Positions 1 to 5,676 of a stretch of 7,963 bases of DNA are shown in pieces; positions within the stretch are counted from its first letter, which is position 1; each line of letters opens with the position of its first letter. The translations under genes were made by a program, and so were the position numbers. The stretch is from an uncultured Streptococcus sp. GTDB lineage: Bacteria; Bacillota; Bacilli; Lactobacillales; Streptococcaceae. The stretch spans positions 1 to 7,963 of the forward strand of contig CABSQC010000044.1 of NCBI GenBank assembly GCA_902479835.1. The letters run 5' to 3'. The notes below the pieces were generated by a model, which was not told the origin of the DNA, made no database searches, and worked only from the letters and a program-made list of their open reading frames with translations.

Positions 1-1234
1 CAAATACCGTATGCATGGGTCCGGTCCCCGCTGTTGTTGGAAGAACAGAAACTCCTTCTCTATAGAAATCTTTGGCCAGCCGTATGACATTTAAAATCGA
101 TGGGGCACTCATATCACTTCGGTAACTCATTTCACCGAGAGTATAGACCAATTCGACCTGATTATAGCCATTTTTCTTCAATTGCTGCTTGATCTTTTCT
201 AAGACATCCTTGGGATCCAGTCCAGGAACCAAGCGCACCTCCATCTTGGCACGCGCCTCTGCCGGAAGAATCGTTTTAACACCTTGTCCTTGGTAACCAG
301 AGCCAAAACCTTCAATATTCAGGGCTGGTTCAAAATAGAAACGGCGCAGGAATTCTTTTCGGTCTTCCTTCAAGATTGGAAGGGTTAGACCATAGGTTTC
401 CGCTACATCTTCTGGTCCTTTGTTGGCATATTGCTCGATCAAAGCTAGCTCGCGTTCATTGGGTTCTTGGATCTGATCATAAATCCCATCCACCAAGATT
501 CGGCCTTCTTTGTCACGAAGACTGGCGATAGCATTTAACAAATACCAAGAAGCAGAGTCTACCACACCGCCATAGCTGGAATGAATATCCACTTCTGCAC
601 TCTTCACCACCATATCAAAGGTGACGATCCCCTTGCTACCACCGGAAATTTCCAACTGACCCTGATTATTTCGTGTGCCTTGTTCCCAGACTAGGAGGTC
701 TGCCCCACGCAAGTGTTTCTTGTGTTTGGCCAAGTATTTATCCAAGTCAGTCGATGCAGACTCCTCTGCCCCTTCGATGATAAAGGTGATATTGACTGGC
801 AAATCGCCACTTTCACGAATGTATTTTCGAAGAGCTGTGAGACGAGCCGTGATATGCCCCTTGTCATCATCAACCCCTCGACCGTACATGTTTCCATAAT
901 GAACCGATAAGGTAAAAGGGTCTCCCGTCCAAGGTTGGTCCCCATCAGCTGGTACCGTATCATAGTGGTTATAAAAAATGATGGTTTTGGCTTCAGGATT
1001 TGGCGAGAAAAATTTGGCAATCACAAAAGGGGCTGTATAGCTATCATCAACTTCGACTTTGGCTCCTGCAGCTGTAAAAATTTCCCCCAAATAGTTGGCT
1101 ACTTCCTTGAGACCAACTTGTTGGGCAAAGATGGATTTTTTTGAAATCAAGGTTCGCAACACTTCAAAATAGTGTTGTGCGACCTCATCATTTTCAAATT
1201 TACGGATTTGTTCCGCTTCTGTTGCAAAAGGCAT
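1..1234 (-). CDS. M20-family metallo-dipeptidase, 3' end outside the window
   Basis: Probable cytoplasmic zinc dipeptidase of the M20 (PepV/carnosinase/ArgE-DapE) superfamily. 411 codons are visible; family members are usually about 450-470 residues, so some 50 C-terminal residues, including the last metal-binding His, lie beyond base 1. Visible catalytic motifs: H90 and D92 in NHYDTVPADGDQPW, the bridging acid in GRGVDDDKG (D123), the general base and ligand pair E157-E158 in EGAEES, and H218 in DIHSSYGG of the lid/dimerisation domain (roughly residues 200-320). The start is set by AGGAGG five bases upstream; another ATG at 1238 is out of frame and too close. It follows metQ by 72 bases and is probably co-transcribed with it. 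In pneumococci an M20 peptidase lies between metQ and metN, which suggests, by inference only, that it releases methionine or other amino acids from peptides. The exact substrate cannot be read from the sequence. Confidence 0.9.
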   Translation of the reverse strand, partial: MPFATEAEQIRKFENDEVAQHYFEVLRTLISKKSIFAQQVGLKEVANYLGEIFTAAGAKVEVDDSYTAPFVIAKFFSPNPEAKTIIFYNHYDTVPADGDQPWTGDPFTLSVHYGNMYGRGVDDDKGHITARLTALRKYIRESGDLPVNITFIIEGAEESASTDLDKYLAKHKKHLRGADLLVWEQGTRNNQGQLEISGGSKGIVTFDMVVKSAEVDIHSSYGGVVDSASWYLLNAIASLRDKEGRILVDGIYDQIQEPNERELALIEQYANKGPEDVAETYGLTLPILKEDRKEFLRRFYFEPALNIEGFGSGYQGQGVKTILPAEARAKMEVRLVPGLDPKDVLEKIKQQLKKNGYNQVELVYTLGEMSYRSDMSAPSILNVIRLAKDFYREGVSVLPTTAGTGPMHTVF

Positions 1235-1239
1235 GCATT

Positions 1240-1245
1240 CCTCCT
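1240..1245 (-). promoter_or_regulatory. Ribosome binding site of the M20 dipeptidase
   Basis: A consensus AGGAGG lies five bases before the ATG at 1234-1232. A second ATG (1238-1236) begins one base after the Shine-Dalgarno sequence and is in another frame, so this site decides the start. Confidence 0.8.
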
Positions 1246-1257
1246 AATACACGATAA

Positions 1258-1283
1258 GAGGTAGAGAATTGCTTCTCCACCTC
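1258..1283 (-). other. Intercistronic RNA hairpin with GCAA loop
   Basis: Between the metQ stop and the dipeptidase start, the minus-strand RNA can form an 11-bp stem (one G-U pair) closed by a GCAA tetraloop of the very stable GNRA class. It is followed by UUAUCGUG, not a U tract, so it does not look like a standard intrinsic terminator. Inference: it could be a 3' stabiliser for the upstream binding-protein mRNA, a processing point, or a weak attenuator. Any of these would give much binding protein and less of the downstream enzyme, ATPase and permease. The dipeptidase ribosome site lies 12 bases beyond the stem and remains free. Confidence 0.7.
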
Positions 1284-1306
1284 CTTCATACACTTGAGAT
1301 CAAATC

Positions 1307-2170
1307 TTAGAAGACTGGTTGGTCCATTCCTTCTGAAGATTCTTCGATCACTTTCTTCACATTGTCTTTGTGATAGGCTTTGATGATTTCTTTGATTGCT
1401 TTTGCTTTATCAGATTTTTCCCAATCTTTCTTAGCAGCGATCACGTTGTACCATTGTTTTGAGTTGTTGTCTTTCTTTTCAACATAGATAGCTTTTTTGA
1501 AATCAACGCCTGCTTCACGAACGAAGGTATTGTTGATGACTGCAGCATCTACTGATGGAAGAGCAGATGGTGTTTGTGAAGCATCCAATTCAGAAATCTT
1601 CAAATCTTTTGAATTTTCTTTGATGTTTGACACGTTTGCCAATTGTCCATCCTTAGTATCCAATTTAATCAAACCTGCTGATTGCAAGACATACAAGGCA
1701 CGGCTTTCATTTGTTGGGTCATTTGGTACAGCGATTGTTCCACCTTTAGGAATTTCTTTAATTGAAGTGTATTTGTTTTTACCGTTTTCTGTACCAGAGT
1801 AAAGACGGATTGGAGCGATGTACGTATCTGCTACTGCAACAAGGGCATTGTCGTTTTTAGAGTTCCAGTTATCAAGGAAGTTGTAGTGTTGGAAAGCATT
1901 GATATCCACGCTACCATCTTTTACAGCCACGTTTGGTTGTGAGTAGTCTGTAAATTGAGTGAATTCCAATTTGATTCCTGTTTTAGCGTCATCCAAGTTC
2001 TTTTGAACTTGATCCCAACGAGCTTTTTCAGTATCGCTCAAAGTCATGACACCTACTTTTACAGTTGTTTCACCATCTTTGCTAGATGATTTTGAAGAAC
2101 CACATGCTGCAAGAGCAAATGTTGCAATAGCTGCAAGAGCTGTTAAACCAAGAATTTTTTTCAATTTCAT
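1307..2170 (-). CDS. metQ: MetQ, methionine-binding lipoprotein of an ABC importer
   Basis: Surface lipoprotein that captures methionine and delivers it to the MetN-MetP ABC importer (NlpA/MetQ family). At 287 residues it is full length for the family. Residues 1-22 are a lipoprotein signal peptide with lipobox LAAC and lipidated Cys23, followed by a Ser-rich linker. Family hallmarks follow: FTQFTDYSQPN at 70-80, VDINAFQHYNF at 88-98, DTYIAPIRLYS at about 115-125, VPNDPTNESRAL at 148-159, and the ligand-contacting Asn region INNTF at 212-216. AAAGGAG eight bases upstream supports the start. It starts 24 bases after the family-3 binding protein stop, so they form one operon, and the M20 dipeptidase follows. 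metN and metP are not in the window; by analogy with pneumococcus they should lie just beyond its left edge. Expression is probably driven from the promoter at 3078-3107. Confidence 0.95.
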   Translation of the reverse strand: MKLKKILGLTALAAIATFALAACGSSKSSSKDGETTVKVGVMTLSDTEKARWDQVQKNLDDAKTGIKLEFTQFTDYSQPNVAVKDGSVDINAFQHYNFLDNWNSKNDNALVAVADTYIAPIRLYSGTENGKNKYTSIKEIPKGGTIAVPNDPTNESRALYVLQSAGLIKLDTKDGQLANVSNIKENSKDLKISELDASQTPSALPSVDAAVINNTFVREAGVDFKKAIYVEKKDNNSKQWYNVIAAKKDWEKSDKAKAIKEIIKAYHKDNVKKVIEESSEGMDQPVF

Positions 2171-2194
2171 TTTGAAGTCTCCTTTAATTATATA

Positions 2195-3022
2195 TTATTC
2201 TTTAATATCTTTTGCTTCTGGTAGATAAACTCCACCAAAGTATTTTTTAGACAGTTTTTCAAGGGTTCCATTGTCATAGAGTTCCTTGATACGTTTGTTG
2301 ACAAATTTTTGAAGGTCTTTATCTTCTTTTGCAATAATTGGATACACATAAGGTTGTTGGTCGCTTGGAAGCTCGATAACCTTCAAGTTGTCATAGCCTT
2401 GATCACGAATGATAGTATCTACTGAGATCCGTTCGAAGATCTTGTAATCTGTACGACCATCCGCTAAATTAGCCATGATGGTTTGAATGGTTCCATCTGT
2501 GTATTGCAAGTCAGTTGGATTATCTGAATGTTTTTTATTGAAATCTTCTAATTGTTTAGCAGTAGATGTTCCTTGAACAACTTCTGTTTTCTTGCCACCA
2601 ATGTCATCCAACGATTTAATAGAAGAATCTTTTGGTACGACCAACACTAATGGATTGCGAGCATATGGATTTGGATAGAGGTATTTTTCTTCCCGCTCTT
2701 TTGAGTAACTAATGTTGTTGGCACCGATTTGGAAACGGTCACTATCTAAGCCAGCAAAGACGGAAGACCACTCTGTTTTGTTAAAGTTTACTTCATATTT
2801 GTCTGAGCCTTTGAAGATTTCACGCAAAACTTCGATTTCATAACCGGTTAGCTTGCCGTCTTTTTCTTCGTAAGAGAATGGTTTGGTTGTTCCAACAGTC
2901 CCAACTTCAATGGTTTTCTTACCACTGGCTGATTTACCAGATGAACATGCTACTAAAGCACTGGTTGCAAGGACTGCAACTAATCCTAAAGCAGAATACT
3001 TAATCACTTTTTTTAGATTCAT
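2195..3022 (-). CDS. Family-3 amino acid ABC transporter substrate-binding lipoprotein
   Basis: Extracellular solute-binding lipoprotein of the SBP_bac_3 (polar amino acid/cystine) family, 275 residues, full length. The signal peptide is residues 1-25 with lipobox LVAC and lipidated Cys26. The binding fold shows the usual landmarks: [23 protein letters not shown] near 48-70, the carboxylate-binding Arg region [16 protein letters not shown] at 102-117 (R110), hinge segment [10 protein letters not shown], then [12 protein letters not shown] at 138-149. Where the second lobe commonly carries an Asp for the ligand amino group, this protein has TDYKIFE, with Glu187. AAGGAG six to seven bases upstream supports the start. 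It leads the operon with metQ but has no family-3 permease or ATPase beside it, so it probably feeds a transporter encoded elsewhere. It looks orthologous to pneumococcal SP_0148. The ligand is unknown; the CYS-box-like site upstream makes cystine or another sulfur amino acid a fair guess. Confidence 0.9.
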   Translation of the reverse strand: MNLKKVIKYSALGLVAVLATSALVACSSGKSASGKKTIEVGTVGTTKPFSYEEKDGKLTGYEIEVLREIFKGSDKYEVNFNKTEWSSVFAGLDSDRFQIGANNISYSKEREEKYLYPNPYARNPLVLVVPKDSSIKSLDDIGGKKTEVVQGTSTAKQLEDFNKKHSDNPTDLQYTDGTIQTIMANLADGRTDYKIFERISVDTIIRDQGYDNLKVIELPSDQQPYVYPIIAKEDKDLQKFVNKRIKELYDNGTLEKLSKKYFGGVYLPEAKDIKE

Positions 3023-3077
3023 AGGATCTCCTTATTCGTTTCAGGCACATAAAACGCCATTTTAAAAGTATTTTTTA

Positions 3078-3107
3078 ATTTTATCAAAAAAGCATTTACT
3101 TGCCCAA
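3078..3107 (-). promoter_or_regulatory. Promoter of the binding protein-metQ-dipeptidase operon
   Basis: On the minus strand an extended -10, TGATAAAAT (TAAAAT at 3083-3078, TG at 3086-3085), is preceded at 18 bases by a weak -35, TTGGGC (3107-3102). The poor -35 fits an activator-dependent promoter. The leader would be about 50 bases before the ATG at 3022. Confidence 0.6.
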
Positions 3108-3126
3108 TATATATTTTTTATGGAGG

Positions 3127-3145
3127 TGATAGTTTTTCTTTATCA
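3127..3145 (-). promoter_or_regulatory. CYS-box-like operator (CmbR type)
   Basis: Minus-strand TGATA-N9-TATCA exactly fits the first two elements of the CYS-box that I recall being described for streptococcal CmbR (TGATA-N9-TATCA-N2-4-TGATA). The third element is only weakly present (CCATA after three bases, 3 of 5). The centre is 53 bases upstream of the -10 edge, a usual place for a LysR-type activator. The first TGATA begins with the TGA stop codon of the upstream amidohydrolase gene. The inner sequence AAAACTATC also resembles half of a MET-box, so a related regulator is possible. Confidence 0.5.
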
Positions 3146-4288
3146 CACTTCTTTGGCTTTAAAATACCGCAATAAAGCTTGCGCATTTTCAACATAATAG
3201 GGAACCGAAACCTCAAAGGCTGCATCATCGATGGTCATGTGATCATGATGGAGGTCTGGCGCATCCGGCTCTCCATTCGAACCGATAAAGGCAAAGACTC
3301 CAGGAATTCGCTCTTGGTAAAAGGCGAAGTCTTCTCCAGCAGTAGAAGGATTTGCTGGAATCACTTCAGCCAAACCTTGTGAAGCTTCCCAAACCACCTG
3401 CGTCAATTCCTCATCATTAAAGGTAACGGGCGGGGTCACACCCCACTCAAAAGCCACATCTACTTCCAGACTTTCTGCAATGTGTCGAATGATGGAAATA
3501 AAATGTGCCTTCAAGTCTCTTTGCACACTCGGATTAAAGGAGCGAATGGTTCCTTCAAAATAGCCTGATTTTGGGAGCACATTCCAGGTTGAGCCCACAT
3601 CCAGGTGCGTAATGGACAAAACAGCTGTTTCAAAGGGAGAAACGGTCCGTGAAATTAATAATTGTACATTCTGAACCATGGTTGTGACGGCCGTTACAGT
3701 GTCAACTCCCAAATCTGGTCTCGCAGCATGACTACTAACCCCTGTCACAGTAACCTTGAATTTCTCAACCCCTGCCATCATAGCTCCAGCATTCAAGGCA
3801 AGTTGCCCTGCTTTTAGCTGGGGAATGTTGTGAAAACCAATAATTCCTTGAACATCCTCCAACAGTCCTGTCGCTAAAACCTCAGAAGCACCTTCTGAGA
3901 TTTCTTCTGCTGGTTGAAAGATCAAGCGTACAGTTCCTTCCAGCTGGTCTTCTTTTTCTTTAAGGATAGCTGCCGCTCCTAGAAGACTGGTTTGATGAAA
4001 ATCATGGCCACAGGCATGCATGACGCCTGGATGTTGACTTTGGTAGGGCAGATTCGTTTGTTCCAAAATCGGAAGGGCATCGATATCTGCTCGAAGTGCC
4101 ACCACCGGTTGGCCGGACCCAATTTCTGCAATCAGACCAGTTTTTAATCTACTCTCTAAAATACGAATCCCCAACTCTTCAAGACGCTCTTTTAGAAAGG
4201 CGGTTGTCTGGTATTCTTGACCAGACAATTCTGGGTGTTGGTGGATATAGTGGCGAATCTCTACTAACTCTTCATAAGAAAAAGACAC
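3143..4288 (-). CDS. M20D amidohydrolase, probable N-acyl amino acid deacylase
   Basis: Cytoplasmic metal-dependent amidohydrolase of the M20D family (hippurate/IAA-amino acid hydrolase, N-acyl-amino acid deacylase type), which cleaves the N-acyl group from amino acids. 381 residues, full length. Motifs: ALRADIDALP at 64-73, HACGHD at 91-96 (ligands C93, H95), QPAEE at 125-129 (E128 catalytic, E129 ligand), GFHNIP at 151-156 (H153), SSHAARPDLG at 185-194 in the dimerisation lid, TAGEDFAFY at 316-324, and LHHDHMTIDD at 346-355 with the last ligand His. The start is GTG, backed by AAAGGAG ten bases upstream; the next in-frame Met is residue 90, too late. It has its own promoter and a MET-box-like operator, and lies directly before the binding protein-metQ operon with no clear terminator between them. 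Bacillus relatives (SndA, YtnL, YxeP) deacetylate N-acetyl-cysteine-type compounds, so by inference this enzyme frees methionine or cysteine derivatives. Confidence 0.88.
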   Translation of the reverse strand: MSFSYEELVEIRHYIHQHPELSGQEYQTTAFLKERLEELGIRILESRLKTGLIAEIGSGQPVVALRADIDALPILEQTNLPYQSQHPGVMHACGHDFHQTSLLGAAAILKEKEDQLEGTVRLIFQPAEEISEGASEVLATGLLEDVQGIIGFHNIPQLKAGQLALNAGAMMAGVEKFKVTVTGVSSHAARPDLGVDTVTAVTTMVQNVQLLISRTVSPFETAVLSITHLDVGSTWNVLPKSGYFEGTIRSFNPSVQRDLKAHFISIIRHIAESLEVDVAFEWGVTPPVTFNDEELTQVVWEASQGLAEVIPANPSTAGEDFAFYQERIPGVFAFIGSNGEPDAPDLHHDHMTIDDAAFEVSVPYYVENAQALLRYFKAKEV

Positions 4289-4298
4289 AAGCCTTCAT

Positions 4299-4305
4299 CT
4301 CCTTT
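4299..4305 (-). promoter_or_regulatory. Ribosome binding site deciding a GTG start
   Basis: AAAGGAG lies ten bases before the GTG at 4288-4286. An ATG at 4298-4296 directly follows the Shine-Dalgarno sequence but is out of frame with the amidohydrolase, so GTG is the best start. Confidence 0.65.
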
Positions 4306-4318
4306 CGAACTTAAAATT

Positions 4319-4347
4319 ATTTTATCACTAATAGGTGTTTCCGTCTA
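4319..4347 (-). promoter_or_regulatory. Promoter of the M20D amidohydrolase gene
   Basis: Extended -10 TGATAAAAT (TAAAAT at 4324-4319, TG at 4327-4326) with -35 TAGACG (4347-4342, 4 of 6 matches) at 17 bases. The extended -10 is identical to that of the binding protein-metQ promoter. The predicted start of transcription is near 4312, giving a short leader. Confidence 0.65.
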
Positions 4348-4369
4348 ATTCCTGTTTCTTGGATTTTGA

Positions 4370-4386
4370 TATAGTTTAAAGCTATA
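4370..4386 (-). promoter_or_regulatory. MET-box-like operator (MtaR/MetR/CmhR type)
   Basis: TATAGTTTAAAGCTATA matches 15 of 17 positions of the streptococcal MET-box as I recall it (TATAGTTTSAAACTATA), bound by the LysR-type methionine regulator called MtaR, MetR or CmhR. Outer arms TATAG and CTATA are perfect. The centre is 54 bases upstream of the -10 edge of the amidohydrolase promoter, fitting activation at low methionine. Three bases separate it from the lipoprotein gene's terminator. Confidence 0.75.
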
Positions 4387-4389
4387 GAC

Positions 4390-4421
4390 AAAAACACTCC
4401 TAGATTCATGTCCTAGGAGTG
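4390..4421 (-). terminator. Intrinsic terminator of the lipoprotein gene
   Basis: A perfect 9-bp stem, CACTCCTAG with CTAGGAGTG and a 9-base loop, is followed on the minus strand by TTTTT. It lies 12 bases after the lipoprotein stop codon. The plus strand has no T tract after the stem, so termination is one-directional. Confidence 0.9.
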
Positions 4422-4433
4422 CCAACTTCAGCA

Positions 4434-5522
4434 TTAAGAAAGATTTCCCTCGAATTTTTCCATAAAGCTATCACTATTGTAGGCTTTTTCTACTTCCCAT
4501 TTGCCATCTTTCTTAACAAAGGTCAACTGGTAGTCGTATCGATCCGGCGTCGTCAAGGGGCGATCTGCAAGAGAAGCCATCATTTCCTCTCTATAGGCTT
4601 TGTTTTGAGCCTGGTTCGCTTCGATGATCCCTGGATAGTCTTTTCGATGTTCCTGATAGAAGGTCTGCATGTGGTTTAAGATCGTCTTTTCCATGCTGAC
4701 CGTCTCAGGATTTAGACTAATGACCACCTTGTCCGGGAGATATTGTTTAACCTTATAGGTTAATTTCGCACGCTTAGCATTTTCTTTTTCATAAGCATCG
4801 ATAAACTGGGTCACTTCTTCTTCAGGGAATTGGTAATCATGCAATTGACGAGTAAAATCAGCCGCAAATTTCGCACGGAAATCACTGCGTTCCTTTTTCA
4901 AATCAGTTCCCAAAACAAAAGCGTCATCCTTTTTGACCTTTCGTTGGCCACTGAAGTAAACTTGATTGATGTATTCATCTGCTAGAATAGTGGAAGCTTC
5001 CACCTTGTCCTCATACTGAGAAGACTCCACCGCAAATTTTAAAGGCTTGGATTTTTTATCAGAGCTATAGGTTTTTCGTTCATACTGCACTTCATATTTT
5101 TTACCTTTTTCGACTGGAAAAACGATATAGCCGGTTAATTTTTTATCCTGGGCCAACTGATCACTCTTGAGCAGTTGGAAGGCTTCACTGTGGTCATAAA
5201 TTCCTGACTGCAATTTGACCTTGTTATTATTCGCATCGTAAATGGTGATATCTGAATCTGACACGTTGATAGATTCTTTGGCAACATTTTTAAATTCCAA
5301 TTGAAGGGCTAAATAGCTTCCGTCTTCTGAGTCATTGAGGACAGGTGGTTTGATGTATTGCCCTCCTTTTAAACTCACCTCGACTTGACCGTCAGATGCA
5401 GAGCTTTTCGCTGCTTTTTCTGTCTTTGCTTGCTGCGAATTTGTCTTTTGAGCACTGATTCCACAAGCCGCTAAACTCAAGGTCGCTACAGCAAATAGGG
5501 TCCATTTAAAAATCTTTTTCAT
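4434..5522 (-). CDS. Cell-surface lipoprotein of unknown function (DUF4352/DUF5105-like)
   Basis: A 362-residue lipoprotein anchored to the outer face of the membrane. The signal peptide is MKKIFKWTLFAVATLSLAAC with lipobox LAAC and Cys20, then a polar Lys/Ser/Gln linker to about residue 45. Residues about 50-155 look like an immunoglobulin-like beta domain of the DUF4352 kind (segments GSYLALQLEFKNV, SDITIYDANNNKV and GYIVFPVEKGKKYEVQYE). The rest (about 160-350) is rich in Lys and Glu with an amphipathic helical stretch and a C-terminal beta segment, YQLTFVKKDGKWEVEK, similar to DUF5105 proteins. No catalytic motif is visible. The start at 5522 is chosen because AAGGAG lies six to seven bases upstream; the ATG at 5528, two codons earlier, abuts the Shine-Dalgarno sequence. 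It is monocistronic, with its own promoter and terminator. The family assignment comes from pattern memory and is uncertain; that it is a real lipoprotein gene is not. Confidence 0.85.
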   Translation of the reverse strand: MKKIFKWTLFAVATLSLAACGISAQKTNSQQAKTEKAAKSSASDGQVEVSLKGGQYIKPPVLNDSEDGSYLALQLEFKNVAKESINVSDSDITIYDANNNKVKLQSGIYDHSEAFQLLKSDQLAQDKKLTGYIVFPVEKGKKYEVQYERKTYSSDKKSKPLKFAVESSQYEDKVEASTILADEYINQVYFSGQRKVKKDDAFVLGTDLKKERSDFRAKFAADFTRQLHDYQFPEEEVTQFIDAYEKENAKRAKLTYKVKQYLPDKVVISLNPETVSMEKTILNHMQTFYQEHRKDYPGIIEANQAQNKAYREEMMASLADRPLTTPDRYDYQLTFVKKDGKWEVEKAYNSDSFMEKFEGNLS

Positions 5523-5528
5523 CCTCAT

Positions 5529-5534
5529 CTCCTT
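5529..5534 (-). promoter_or_regulatory. Ribosome binding site deciding the lipoprotein start
   Basis: AAGGAG is followed directly by ATGAGGATG. The first ATG (5528) has zero spacing from the site; the second (5522) has normal spacing and begins a typical MKK signal peptide. The second is therefore taken as the start. Confidence 0.75.
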
Positions 5535-5550
5535 AAAAAAGTTTTGTTCT

Positions 5551-5579
5551 ATTTTAACATCTTTTTCTAGCGATGTATA
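5551..5579 (-). promoter_or_regulatory. Promoter of the lipoprotein gene
   Basis: Extended -10 TGTTAAAAT (TAAAAT at 5556-5551) with -35 TATACA (5579-5574, 4 of 6) at exactly 17 bases. The leader is about 20 bases before the ribosome binding site. A small inverted repeat overlaps the -35. Confidence 0.7.
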
Positions 5580-5584
5580 CGCTA
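5568..5584. repeat. Inverted repeat TAGCG-N7-CGCTA over the lipoprotein -35
   Basis: A 17-base near-palindrome with perfect 5-base arms covers the predicted -35 box, a position suited to a repressor. Next to it on the upstream side are the palindrome CTATATAG (5582-5589) and a small GC-rich hairpin around 5597-5615. I recognise no regulator for it, and arms this short can occur by chance. Confidence 0.3.
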
Positions 5585-5620
5585 TATAGTGATAACTCTC
5601 CCTCAGAGGGCGAGGATTAC

Positions 5621-5651
5621 AAAAAGGCCAAGACCTTCGTCTCAACCTTTT
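5621..5651 (-). terminator. Intrinsic terminator of the EamA transporter gene
   Basis: The minus-strand RNA forms a 13-bp stem (AAAAGGUUGAGAC with GUCUUGGCCUUUU, three wobble pairs, loop GAAG) ending in a run of U. It lies 25 bases after the transporter stop. The wobble pairs would be mismatches on the plus-strand RNA, so it works for the minus strand. Confidence 0.85.
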
Positions 5652-5676
5652 AACTAAAATATGATTGGTTTTGGTT

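Noticed and set aside
691..1020. Open frames of about 65-110 codons inside the dipeptidase gene on both strands
   Set aside because: They overlap a strongly conserved M20 coding sequence in other frames, have no ribosome sites, and encode no recognisable proteins.
2171..3142. S-box, T-box or other riboswitch leader upstream of the metQ operon
   Set aside because: The leader after the predicted start is only about 50 bases, AT-rich, and shows no T-box sequence, S-box helices or terminator; regulation looks protein-based.
3126..3146. Hairpin GTGATA-N9-TATCAC as a terminator of the amidohydrolase gene
   Set aside because: Only 6 base pairs, AT-rich, and followed by CTCCATAAAA rather than a T run; the symmetry is better explained as an operator.
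5523..5645. N-terminal extension of the lipoprotein reading frame up to 5645
   Set aside because: It would run through the transporter's terminator and the lipoprotein promoter, lacks a ribosome site, and would bury the signal peptide; the start at 5522 has a proper AAGGAG.
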